Origin: Caenorhabditis remanei
Lineage: Eukaryota; Nematoda; Chromadorea; Rhabditida; Rhabditidae
Reading direction: 5' to 3'
Assembly (NCBI RefSeq): GCF_010183535.1
Contig: NC_071328.1
Coordinates: 6,200,001-6,264,000 of the forward strand
Length of the DNA stretch: 64,000 nucleotides
Both the position numbers and the translations under genes were made by a program. Numbering within the stretch: the first letter of the stretch is position 1; each line of letters starts with the position of its first letter. This document shows, one piece after another, positions 1 to 10,635 of the stretch. The notes below the pieces were generated by a model. It had not been told where the DNA came from. It saw only the letters and a list, made by a program, of their open reading frames with translations, and did no database searches.

Positions 1-1029
1 CCAACCAATGTATCGAATCCATCAAATGCAAAGACAGCAGAATGCAAGATCGGGGGTTAGTTTCATTTTCCCCCATGGGATTGACTATTTGTAATATGCA
101 TACTTGTCACGGGCCGGGCCGGGCTGGCCCGGCCCGGCCCGTTCGGCCCGTCAAAATATTGAAAAAAAATTTTTTAGTCGTTTTCCCATTGTTCTTTCGT
201 TTACTACTTCATGGCAAACATATTATTGATTAGAAATTATAAAATGACAACAAGTGAAAACGAAAATTGTCAGAATAAGTTATTTTGTCTCTATAAACTT
301 TGAGCCTCTCAAAGTCTCTGTGATAATCAGCCGATGATCAGAATCAGGATCAAGAACTTGCTGGAGGCTTCTGAAAGTAGTCTTATCGAATCCCCCGACC
401 TCGATTTAGTATAAACCGAAGAAAAAATTTAATTTCCAAGACTTTCAATTCTATTTTTCAAAAATAATTTTTTGCTGCGGGCCCTGCGGGCCGGCCCGGG
501 CCCTGAAATTTTCAGCGGGCCCGGCCCGGGCCGGCCCGTGATTTGACAAGTATGGTAATATGAAATTGTTGAAAAATGACCTTTCATATACTTGAAAAAC
601 ATGTTGAATTCATAAAATACTCTTAAATTCTTACAACTTTAATTGTTTTTCTTCAGGAAGTCCTCCGACGACGTCAGGAACGCAACGCGTTCCTTCGGCT
701 GGCGAATAGGAATTTCCACCGCCGAGTCGAGGAACTTCCTCTGCCAGTTTCCCTCCGACACTACGTCAAAACTTCGGAGGACAAAGTAAATTTAGAATCT
801 AAAAAGTAACCAATTTTTTTGCACTCTTTTTTTCTTTTCACTTTAATTATGTAACTTTTTGTTTATTTATTGAATTGTATGTATTTTTTGCTGTATTTTT
901 CGCTTTATTTTATTTTTTAATGTTAATCAATAAGTAAATTAAAAAATGTTTTCATTAATTCAGATAAATTGGAAAAAAATCTGGAAAAAAAGACTAGCGA
1001 GAAGACTTAATTTTAGTGCAATGACGTAA
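1..1029 (+). CDS. 3' end of an unidentified gene (three last exons; 5' part outside window)
   Basis: Three plus-strand exons join in one open frame, all in phase 0. They are 1-55 (donor ggg|gttag), 657-785 (acceptor cttcag, donor aaa|gtaaat) and 964-1029 (acceptor attcag), ending in TAA at 1027. The first exon is Gln-rich (MQRQQNA). The rest is strongly basic, with runs such as EVLRRRQER and KKIWKKRLARRL, like a nucleic-acid-binding or ribonucleoprotein tail. No domain is recognisable in 83 codons. In C. elegans the neighbour of taf-4 is, from memory, rnp-8, so this could be its C-terminus, but that is synteny-based inference only. The first intron carries a hAT-type MITE. Phase agreement across two junctions plus a terminal stop is the main support; expression and identity are unproven. 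Confidence 0.5.
99..554. mobile_element. hAT-type MITE with GC-rich terminal inverted repeats
   Basis: The 456-bp element begins CATACTTGTCACGGGCCGG and ends with the near-complement GGCCCGTGATTTGACAAGTATG. It is flanked on both sides by the direct repeat GTAATATG (91-98 and 555-562). An 8-bp target duplication with CA...TG termini is the hallmark of hAT transposons. The first and last ~60 bp are dense in GGGCC/GGCCC blocks that could fold back, while the centre is AT-rich and has no coding capacity. It lies in an intron of the left-edge gene. Confidence 0.8.
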
Positions 1030-2508
1030 ATTTATCACAATTTCAGACGAATCAGATTATTAGATGGTTGTGTCGATAGCAGGGCCACCATATGACAGCT
1101 TTTCGCGGATGAAGGTTCTGAAAATTCGTATCTTTACTAATAATATTCAACAGATTCCGTTTGTCGCCGATCATAACTCCCTCCGTACTGGACCGATTTT
1201 AATGAAATCTGGATAGATAGATAGGAAATTGCGCTTAGATGATGCCCGAACTTTTCTTTTTTCTAAAATATCAAATTTGACGTCATCTGGAAACGATACC
1301 GATTTCAACAGTAAAAAGCGTTGAGAAAGGTGTGTCCCGACAGGGTGGTAGAAAGTTCAAAAAATCAATCTCACACTATTGGCTCGGTTGTTTCTTGACT
1401 GCATTCTCGAAAGCGCCTCGGCCGCGCGTGTTTGGTGTAGCGGTCTACGCAGATGACTCTCACGCGTGGGGTGGCGAGTTCGTTACCGCCAGGTCGGAAA
1501 TTGTTTTTTTGGATTTTTGTTTTGATAAGAACATAGCCAGTATATGGAAGTTGTAAATATATTGTTATAGCCGAGATTTGTAGAACAAAAGGGTGGAGTA
1601 GCTATCTTTCTGTTAACACTGTACACACCGCTCAAACTCTGTCATAATGGATGATTGAGTTCTCACTTTGACGGTGTTTAAAAATTACAATCCTACAAAC
1701 ACCGAGTCAGAAACTTGATAGTAGTTAACAATACGTTTTTCGTCCGAAGCTTCTTGGGGAAGTCATGCAGTATTGCCACCGATCGTTTAAAAACTCAAAA
1801 AGTGTTTTTTAAAAGAATTAAAAGAATTTTTGTGAAGTACTGTCATGTACGAATGAGAAGTATTGAAATCGAAATAGACTAAATAAGGTGCTTCTTTAAC
1901 TTTTCAACTTAGAAATATGTGTAAAATAGTTTTAGTTTCGAAGTAATCCAGAGAAGAGAGGCGGCATCGCCGCCGATAAGTCAAAAACTTCAAAAGAATA
2001 CTTTAAACGCAACTTTTGAAGATGTGAATAGGAAATTCTCTTTTGGTGAAGGGTTTCTCAGACAGGCAAAAAACAGCCGCCGATCAGTCAAAAGTAAAAA
2101 AAAACGTAATATTTAGAGGATCACCTGTCTTTTGATAAGGGGAAAATAGAGTTACCAAGTTCCTGTTCTTCTAAAGTTATTTGCCGAAATCTTATCAAAA
2201 AAGTAGGGATGTTTTAATTGTTTTCTCTGGAACGGGTTGCTCAGCTAATAAAAACTACTAACAACTGAAGAAAAGTTATAGGACCAGAAGAAAAAGATAA
2301 TTCTGAGACCCCGATTGTTTGAACCATGTGAGAAACGCCGCAGGCGCTGTAACACCTAGAAGGGTGGTGTTAAGAAGGAGGTTCACGTCGCCTAACGGCG
2401 ACGTGAACCGACTGGTTTAATATAAGGAAAACAAGGAAATTGGGAGATTGAGAAATTTTTCTTTTAAAAAAGATGAACACTCCGACGAAACTAAAAATCA
2501 AAGAGGTT
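1030..2508. other. Gene-free, repeat-like stretch downstream of taf-4
   Basis: No convincing coding exon is seen on either strand. The stretch has GC-rich islands unlike the flanks: short perfect hairpins (GGCGGC-ATC-GCCGCC near 1961; 2380-2409), a repeated phrase of the form gccgat(a/c)agtcaaaa (near 1973 and 2080), and a tRNA-like segment around 1431-1497. These suggest degraded mobile DNA of uncertain class. Confidence 0.4.
2380..2409. repeat. Perfect 13-bp inverted repeat (hairpin), with a second hairpin just upstream
   Basis: GGTTCACGTCGCC and GGCGACGTGAACC are exact complements separated by TAAC. About 10 bp upstream, TAACACC...GGTGTTA (about 2350-2372) forms a second stem. The pair lies 100 bp beyond the taf-4 stop codon (minus strand). 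It could be a transposon end or a structured 3' element; no function is shown. Confidence 0.6.
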
Positions 2509-4907
2509 TCATCGATAGTAAACGAACCCATTAAATCGATTATCCTGATTGACTAGAAGGTGAAGATCACGAGTGGTTACTCGAACAGTGCGTGGGCGTG
2601 GTGCAGTTGATGCTGACGACGCTCCTTCCCATCTGAAATATTATTGAGAATGAATAGAGAGAGATAGATTTTAAATGAACTGTTAATGGAAGTATTTTCC
2701 TAGAAATCGAAATTTGTATTTTCCTTCTCGAACACTGTCTACATATAAATCACATCATATTTTCTCTGATGTCATGAAGAAGTCTTGTGATTTGTCTCCA
2801 TTTCGTTTTTATGAAATTAATTGACGCGTATTGTCTCGTTATTTTATATGTTTGGTGTAGACTATTTTCTTTTTCCCTTTCTTTTTTCTCATATTTGTTG
2901 GCAAAAAGTTCAACGCGTGATGCTTTCGATCGAAACTACCTTTGTGGTCAGCTGAGTGAGTTATCAACAGAAATTATGAACTTTCTAAATGAGGTGAATG
3001 TGATTTGCGGCCTAAACAATAGCGAATGATTTCTCTTTTATGAAAATAATTTGTCTTTTTAATGTTTTCGTTCCAAAATTTCAAAACTCACTTATTCTTA
3101 ACCGTTCGATTGGTTGACAATGCTGCAATTGCAGCTGCATTTGCATCACGATTTCGTTTCGCTTCAGCATCTTGCCTCTGCATTTCTTTTGCTTTTTCAA
3201 TCGTCTCTTTTCCAGAATTCTTATTTTTACTCATTCGGATCAATGATTCTTTTTCTCTCGATTCTCTCATTTCCTCCTCTTGTCGATCCAAATCTTCCAA
3301 AAATCGAAGTTGTCGTTTTACATCATCAATTGCCATGTAATTATCAGGAATTCTGAAAATTCTTAAATCAGACCTCGAATTATGAGTTTTGGACTAACCT
3401 CATCGACTCAACACGATGTTCTGCCACCCCAGCCATCATCGTTATCATCTCCCGCAAGTGTGATTCCACTGCATCTGAAATTGCAATGAGTGCCTCCTCT
3501 TCCACAGAACATGATGCCATCATTCGTTTAGTGATCCTGTTGAGAACCTCGTCTGGTTTTAGAATCGATGATTTCAGTGATCCTTCGGGATACTGTCGTG
3601 TTCTCGCCGGCTCCGGATCTACTTCCATTGGAACCGGACCGGACGGGGGCATAGAATTCTGAAGATTTTGAGGAGTCTGTGGTGCAGTTTGTTGTGGAAT
3701 CGGTGTCATCTGTTGTGGTCCAGAAGGTATTTGCCCTAGAGCCATTGGTCCTGCTTGTCCACTCATCGTACGAACAACTGGAATCTGAGGAGTCGATTGA
3801 AGTGGTGGTCCGTTGTTCAGTGGAGGTCTCTGCTGTATAACTGGACCATTCAATCGATTGATTATTTGTTGGGAACCAATTGGTTGCTGAATTGCCATTG
3901 GTGTATGCGATTGTTGTGAAATTTGTGGATGTGGAGGAAGTTGTGGAAGTGGAACACGTCCATTGTTGAAAACGTATCCGGGTGGGGGATGAACATCTTC
4001 TACACTGGCACTTCCTGTAAAACCATAGGTTCCTGTTTATAAAATCATTTTTGAACACAAAACACGAACCATTTCTCACAGCATTTCTCAAAGCTGGAAG
4101 TGTGTTCTGAAGGAATGGTAGAAGATGTGGTTGTGCTTGTGACTTGAGGACCTGTTGAAGATCTTGAGTGAATTCTTCAGCTGTCGTTTCCATGTAGATT
4201 ACACCCTGTAAATATAGTTTATGATTTTACAAAAAATACCTGACATACTTTCAGTTTTCAGCTTTTTTAACCGTAAGTTTCATACCTGGATCAAATTTTT
4301 TACTCTTGCCGCCTTGTCTGGCATCTCTGCATCTACATTATTCGACAAACTGATTAGTGTTTTCAAAAATCGAACACATTTTTGAACGTTTCTCTCTTCA
4401 GCGGATATGTTTTGAGCTGCTTGATTCTGGTTTGGAGGTATCATTTGAGGGAATTGCTGAGGTGGTTGAGGTTGAGGTTGAGGTTGAGGTTGGGGTTGAT
4501 GTTGAGGTTGTGGTTGATGTTGGGGTTGATGTTGAGGTTGAGGTTGAGGTTGATAATGCATTTGTTGTATAGGTCGTTGATTCATCATCAGTGGGGGTTC
4601 TGAAGGAAACTTTTGTGATATTTAGAATATTTAATTAGAAAAAAAAAACTTACGCGGAGTTCCACCCATGACTTGTTGTTGGGGTGAAACTGGGCTTTCT
4701 GTCTTGATATTTTGAATGCTTTGCTCCGGAGTGTCTGCATTATATTCTACCTCCTGTTTTATCTGTGGCTGAGGCTGGAAATTCAAAATTTCAGCTACGA
4801 ACTCTTTAAAACCATACCGGTTCCGGTGTCATATTGGCTCCTACTGGTGGCGTGGACCGTTCGCCCAGCGCTTTTCCTTGTACTAGACGAAATCGAGGAA
4901 GACTCAT
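2509..4907 (-). CDS. taf-4: TFIID subunit TAF4 (TAFH and C-terminal TAF4 domain)
   Basis: TAF4 is a core TFIID subunit that heterodimerises with TAF12 through a histone fold in the nucleus. Seven exons (4907-4818, 4774-4654, 4599-4286, 4205-4070, 4014-3399, 3352-3092, 2632-2509) give 553 residues. The N-terminus is Pro/Gln-rich with a QP/QH repeat. A TAFH domain follows (KCVRFLKTLISL ... LKSQAQPHLLPFLQNTLPAL), split by an intron after LIQ. A P/Q/M-rich linker leads to the C-terminal domain: histone-fold-like region (RITKRMMASCSVEEEALIAI), charged helix, and the diagnostic end RTVRVTTRDLHLLVNQ. The last exon lies 459 nt from the one before and is easily missed; its phase and TAF4-type ending support it. 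The start is the first in-frame ATG. The gene is divergent from pqn-59. Confidence 0.92.
4461..4553. repeat. Hexamer tandem repeat (ggttga)n inside taf-4 coding sequence
   Basis: Imperfect repeats of ggttgaggttga on the plus strand encode the QPQPQPQHQ tract of TAF4 on the minus strand. The period of six keeps the frame, so length variation would be tolerated. Confidence 0.85.
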
Positions 4908-6093
4908 TCTGGCTAAAATGCAATGTTTAATGTTCAATTTTTTATTCTGGATGGATAAGATTGTTTTAAGCAAACCAACGTGAAGAATTTCGGTCAAAAA
5001 CTTCAATGACTCGTAGAATAACGAATTGTGATGCGAATATCTACGTCGTTATATATCACAAATGATTTCATAAAACTTTCCGAATTTGCGGCTGATAAAT
5101 ACTTGTTTCGTAAATTTTTAAACGTATGCCTTATAGCCTTAAAACATTTGCCTAGACAATTTCTAATTTATTCGGGTTATTTTCTTATTAGATAAGTGAA
5201 ATTCGAATCCTTCATCATTTCCCCAATTTTTCCATAGAATTTGGCAACAAATATTCGGCAGAAATCCGATTCGATTATGTTCGAAAAAAGAAAATACCCC
5301 CGCTTTATATACTCATTGATTTTATACCGTACTCCATTCGGGGCGAGACCTTGGCCGCATTTTTGGGCGGAGTCGCGTCGCGGTCGGCATCGCGTGCGCG
5401 CGCACAATTCAACTGCGGGAATTTCGGCGATTTGAACGTGATTCTAGTCTAGCATGTTCGATTTTTTGACGTTTTTTTGTGATCAGAGCAGATAAATTAT
5501 GCGGGAAATTATCGATTTTGGCGGGATTTCCCGAGAATTGCCGATTTTGGATGTTTTCATCTCACTCTTCGTTGTCTCATACTTATTTCATCCTATTTTT
5601 TGTTGCTCTAGTCGCTCGCTTCACTTTCCGAAATGCGGCAAATTTCAGAATGAGTTTATGTGAAGGTTGTACAGAAGTTGGTCGTTATCTCAAATTTTAT
5701 CGTCTGATTAACACATTTCAATAGTTTTTGTTATTTTTTCAGACGAAAAATGCATTTTTATTTCTGATCTTTTTTTCACAAAAAAATCAATTATTTGTGA
5801 GCTGTTAATTTACTCACAATCATACATTTCAAAATTGAATGAATCATACATGACGTTGTGATATGTTCTTCTTGAAAAAATTGTTTGATCATTTTTAGTT
5901 TTGAATGTTCTTACTATCTGCATAGCTGTTTCTTTTCACGAAAATCCATTTCTCTCATCTGTCAAAATAGGGCATTGCTCATATCTATTCCCGTCTTTTT
6001 CATTTCTTTTCTTTATTGATTCTCAATGACCTCCTCTTGCACTTTCTCACACAATGCACTTTTTGACAGCTGTTCATTTTTTATTTTTACAGA
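4908..6093. other. Divergent intergenic region between taf-4 and pqn-59
   Basis: This 1.2-kb stretch should hold both promoters. It is AT-rich except for a CpG-rich block at about 5338-5410 (ggcggagtcgcgtcgcgg, then tgcgcgcgca). The ORFs seen are short and have no family resemblance. The end just before pqn-59 is T-rich and ends in a ttttacag acceptor, consistent with trans-splicing. Confidence 0.5.
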
Positions 6094-8662
6094 ATGGGTA
6101 TTAAAGGCGACAAAAAAGCTACCAGCGATCAAGCGCGACTTCAGCGACTCACAGCGGAAGGAGTTTCCGGAACAGAGGAGGATATACAGTTGATGATCAA
6201 AACTGTAAGTGCTTTTTCAAAAACTAAATAAATACTTTCGTTATTTTTTCGTAATACTGATCTCTGACTCATGATACTACATCACATGATGTTGTTTTGT
6301 ACTTGGTCAGGGTGTCAGTGTAAATTGGCAAAAACTTCAATGGGCAGTCCAGCCTCCAGCCAGATGGCAAATAGAATGCGGGGAAGGCAGGTGTTCGCGC
6401 ATGTCCAGATGTTCAGCCATCTGATGAGACGGCTTAATTATAATGCTCTCCTTGTGGGATTGATCTTCCCTTTTCAATTTACTTTTATTATAGATTATTG
6501 AAACTACCGGATGCACACAATCACAAGCCGAGATAGCATTGTTGGACTCTGACAACAATCTCTACGGAGCTATTGATCACATCCTGGAGGCTGGCGATAA
6601 ACTTGATTCATGGACTGAGCAAAAAGGACCAAAAAAGGAGAAAAAGAAGTCGGATGAAGGCAGTTACAACAGCAGAAGCTTTGTAGCAAGAGGAAGAGGT
6701 GGAGGAACTGGTTTCGTTGACAGAGGAGGTCGTGGCCGATCTAATGGAGCCCCACGCGAAAGTCGAGGAGAAAGCCGAGAACATAATCGTGAGACTCGTG
6801 ATAATAAAGAAGGTGGAGCCCCTCGCCCAACCCGTGGCGGTTTCGAACGGCCCTACGTTGGTCGAGGAGGAAGAGGAGGTGGTAGCAGAGGAGGTTACTC
6901 CCGAGCTGTTGCACCGTCTTCAACTCTCGAAGCAGACGCCTTCACTGCCGATCTCGACGAGAACTCGACGACAAAAGTGGATACAACAGTGACAGAAGTG
7001 CAACCACCAGTAGAAGAATCGGTCACTGCAACTGTGGCGACATCGTCGGCCCCAGCACCGATTTCCTTCGCGGCTGTTGCAGCTGCAGCTCACCGCAAGG
7101 AGGCTCTCCGAAAGCAGCAAGCTCAAAATCCCCAACCTTCTGCACCACCACGGAGGAGTTTGTCTCCACAACCACCCTTGTCAGCAGCAGCAGCTGGAAC
7201 ATCCCCGGCTAAAGAGGAGCCCGAAGCGGCCACATTCTCGGAGCCAGAAACGTCACATCAACAGGAAAGAGAAGATGGATTCTTCCAAAGGTAAGTCAAT
7301 ATCAGAGCATATGTTTATATCATGTCAAAATCGTAGTGATTTCAGTGAACCGTCGGCCTTGGCAGAGGAACAGACACCTAATGTGTCAACTCACCACGAC
7401 GACAATGTACAAAGCTCACCAGAACAAGCAAATCAGGCTTGGACCACTCAATTGAAAACGGAACTTGGAATTGGACTGCACGATGCACCTGGGCTCGGAT
7501 TGTCACCAGTACCAAGTGTTGCGCCCGTTCAAACAATGCCAGATCCAGGAGTGGAATTTGTTGGAGCTAAACCAACGAATATCCATGACTACTCGTTTGG
7601 ATTTGTTGACGCTCCTCCAAGCCCTCAAATTCCTCCAACCGAACCATCAGCTGCATCGATCTCAACAAACAATAGTGAAAACCTGTTTAACTCCTCCCGA
7701 ATCATCCCGAAACAAGTTGAGGTAATGAAGACCTTGTGAACAATTTAATTTTCACACAGCCTAATTTTCAGCCAGAAAGGACGTCACTTCCTAATGGTGA
7801 TTACAATTTGAAATCATCTTCACCTCCACTCGGATATGGTCAAACGAATAGAGGCCTGTCCTACGACACCTCGTCTGCTTCATATCCACCAACAGATCGG
7901 CTGTCATCGAATAAGTCGCAGTTCCCGAACCCTGGTCAGCTTCCGTCGCAGCAATCTACACAGCAACAGCCACAACAGCAGCAGCCTCAGCAAGCGACCC
8001 AACAGCAACAGCAGACACCTCCAGCCCAGCCTCAACAAACTGGACATCCACAGCATCCACAGCACATGCTTTTCACTCCTCAAATGCCTTATGGCTACAT
8101 GAACTCATACATGAACATGTACAGCCCAATGCCAGGAGTTCGTGATGAGCAATACGCTGCTCTTATGCAGTATGGAATGGGAGTAGACTTGGCGAACTTG
8201 TCGACGATTCTTCCACAGTCTGCTGCTTTGTCACAAACTGCTAGTGCGCAACAAGTTCCATCAGGGCAACAACGAGAAACTCATGGTCTCATGGACTTTA
8301 ATAAGTTCGGATCACAAACTTCTCGTGATCAACAGCCACAGCAGCCGTCAAATGTTGGACCTCCACCTGGATTCCAAGCAACCAACTACATGCAACAGCC
8401 GAACTTGTCTTCATTGTTCATGCAGCAGCCATACCCAACTGCTCCACATACATTCGGTTTCATGAACATGATGCCAAATGTTGGAAGTAATGCTGGAGGA
8501 CGTCAGATGTATGGACAGGACGACGACCGCAAGAGTTACGATAAGATGGCTGGATCGAAGCCGGCAGCTCAGCCGAATCAACATTCGCAGTACCAGCACA
8601 ATGGTGGAAATCTCGGAAAATATGGCAACATGAATAATAAGCCGTACAACTGGGGAAACTAA
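6094..8662 (+). CDS. pqn-59: PQN-59: UBA-domain, RGG-rich and Q-rich protein (UBAP2L/Lingerer family)
   Basis: UBAP2L-family proteins bind RNA and act in stress granules and post-transcriptional control. Four exons (6094-6204, 6494-7290, 7346-7721, 7772-8662) give 724 residues. An N-terminal UBA-like domain (about residues 20-75; QLMIKTIIETTGCTQSQAEI) is split by the first intron. It is followed by a Lys-rich patch, an RG/RGG-rich region (about 85-165), an Ala/Pro-rich linker and a Gln-rich prion-like tail ending YGNMNNKPYNWGN. A ttttacag site sits immediately before the ATG, typical of SL trans-splicing, so the ATG at 6094 is chosen. An aataaa motif about 45 nt past the stop, and the next start 173 nt downstream on the same strand, fit the first gene of an operon. 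Order of domains and neighbours match C. elegans pqn-59. Confidence 0.9.
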
Positions 8663-8834
8663 CCGGTTTCGAAAGTTCTCAGTCCAGCGACTTTGCTCCT
8701 CCCAAAATAATAAAATGATCTGTTTTATTTTTCACATGTTCTTTATTTTTCTACGGCTTTCCAAATAAATGTACCTGATGTTAAGGTGTACCATCAAATA
8801 TGCCTCCTCATCAGGCTTTCAGAATTCAGAGCAA

Positions 8835-10273
8835 ATGTCTTGTGCACTTGTCATTGGGGCTACCTCCACACTGGGTAAAGCTGTAGTCAGAAGACTCGCG
8901 TTCGCGGGCTATAAAGTTGCTGCAACCGGTGATTGCCCGAATAGTATTGGGAAAGTTGCAGAGGACAACAAAAAGGTTTCAGATACTTAAGGGATTGTGA
9001 AGAAAACAATTGTTCTAGGTGGGCGGAGATGTGACTGCTTTCTCAATGGATGTCACTAATCCAGAGCATCGAAAGGAGCTCATTCAAAAGGCAGCAGAGA
9101 AACTGGGTGGCTTGGATACTCTTGTCATTGTTCCACCACAAAATGAAATTAGAGGAGAAATAGTGGAGACTTCAGAACAAGATTTTGACAAGGTTCGGAG
9201 GCTAAGATATATGAAGCACCTATAGTCTGCCAATCAGTGAACTGTAGTTTTAAATCGTTCGAATTTCAGCTCTTCGCCGACAAACTGACTATTCCTTTCC
9301 GTCTATCACAAGTCGCACTCCCAACTCTCGCTAAATCAAAGTAAATTTTTTTTTAATGGTGCAAATAGGCCTGCTTTGAAGCTATAATAAAATATAACCT
9401 TTAAATAGTTATCACCGGGCCGGATCCGGGACTTGGCGGGCCATGAGATAACTCGCTTCAAAATAACAATTATGAGCCGATCAGCCTGTCAAATTGTAGA
9501 TCTCGGTGAGCTCTACACAAGCCTATGTTCATTTTCACCAGAGCTCACCGAGACCTACAATTTGACAGGTTGATCGACTCATAATTTTCGTTCTGAAGCG
9601 AGTTATCTCAAGGCCCGGATTCGGCCCGGTGACAACTATGAAAAAGTATAATTGCTTCAATCTTTTTTGAATCAGATTCTCGCGAATATTATGCTGCTGT
9701 TTGCCGAATTTCTTCCTAATTCCGCGTATTTTATTTTTTATTTAAATTCAATGCCTATTATTTTTCAGAAATGGTAGTATCATCTACATCACATCATGTT
9801 TCGGATTCCAGCCATCAATCGACATGGGTTTATATTCAGTTGCATCAAATAGTGTACTCTCTCTAACCAAAGCAGTTGCTCAGAGTGCAGCTAAAAAGGG
9901 AGTTCGAGTGAATAGTGTAGTGTCTGGAATGGTTGAAGGTGATGGCACTGGTGCTGTATGGGATAATGCATCTGAAGAAGAGGCGAAACAAATCAAGCAA
10001 CATTTAGAAACTATGATTCCATTGGGAAGACTTGGAAGACCATCTGACGTCGCTTCTTACGTCGAGTTCTTGGCATCCAATAAATCAAGGTGAACTCAAT
10101 CAAAATGTAACAAAACCAAAACTCTTTACTCTAAAATTACGGGATCATATCAGTCAAAGATCAGAATAAAATTACAAAAACGATTTTTCATTAAAACTAA
10201 AAAGTTTTGCATTTTCAGATACATCACCGGCGAGAATTGTATAGTTGGAGGAGGTGTCTCATACCGATTGTAA
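8835..10273 (+). CDS. Short-chain dehydrogenase/reductase with altered active site
   Basis: Five exons (8835-8975, 9019-9192, 9270-9340, 9769-10089, 10219-10273) give 253 residues. The Rossmann entry is VIGATSTLGKAVVRRLAF at the N-terminus, corresponding to the TGxxxGxG nucleotide loop. SIIYITS supplies the usual Ser-containing strand. The region that should be YxxxK reads YSVAS, so the catalytic Tyr is kept but the Lys is replaced by Ser. The C-terminal half (RVNSVVSG, PLGRLGRPSDVASYVEFLAS, YITGENCIVGGG) is typical of classical SDRs such as the DHRS4-like group. It lies 173 nt behind pqn-59 after a ctttcag acceptor, so it is probably the second gene of an operon (SL2). By synteny it resembles C. 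elegans R119.3. It could be a pseudoenzyme or use a different proton relay. Confidence 0.85.
9405..9639. mobile_element. Palindromic MITE in an SDR intron
   Basis: The 235-bp sequence is almost a single inverted repeat. It starts ATAGTTATCACCGGGCCGG and ends with the near-complement CGGCCCGGTGACAACTAT. Arms of ~100 bp (gagataactcgcttc, ttatgag, cctgtcaaattgtag, tcggtgagctct) meet at a short centre near 9522. Its terminus resembles that of the GC-rich hAT element at 99-554 (TTGTCAC followed by GGGCC). No clear target duplication is left. Confidence 0.8.
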
Positions 10274-10635
10274 TCCATTCATCCATCACAACTTTCCAAA
10301 TCAAATGCTCAATTTTCTAGGAATTTTTTCTCATTTTCATTGCATTGTTTCGGTTTTCAGTAGCTTTCAAAAAATAGTTTAGGCTTTTGTTTTTATTGGT
10401 TCTCTCCTTTTTCCACCCAAAATATCCTTTTTCTGTCCATAATTGTTTGTTTTCTTTTTGTTTCTTTCCATAAATTGTGTAGTTTTATTCCAGTTTTTTG
10501 AATTTTTTCAAAATTTTGTTTTCTTCGATTCTCCCCGGAAAAGGTGATTCCCAAGAGTTGATATTTTCCGGTTTTCAGGTTTTTCAAGTAATTGTTTGAA
10601 GTTATTATTATAATTGAGTGTTTCTTGAAGAAAAA
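10274..10635. other. Spacer between SDR and peptidase genes
   Basis: T-rich 362-nt stretch without coding signal. It presumably carries the SDR 3' end and upstream sequence of the next gene; a gttttcag acceptor lies at about 10571-10578. Confidence 0.4.

Noticed and set aside
2541..2640. Plus-strand frame reading RGRGAVDADDAPSH, first taken for a transposon helicase end
   Set aside because: It is the antisense of the last taf-4 exon, which explains the coding-like signal.
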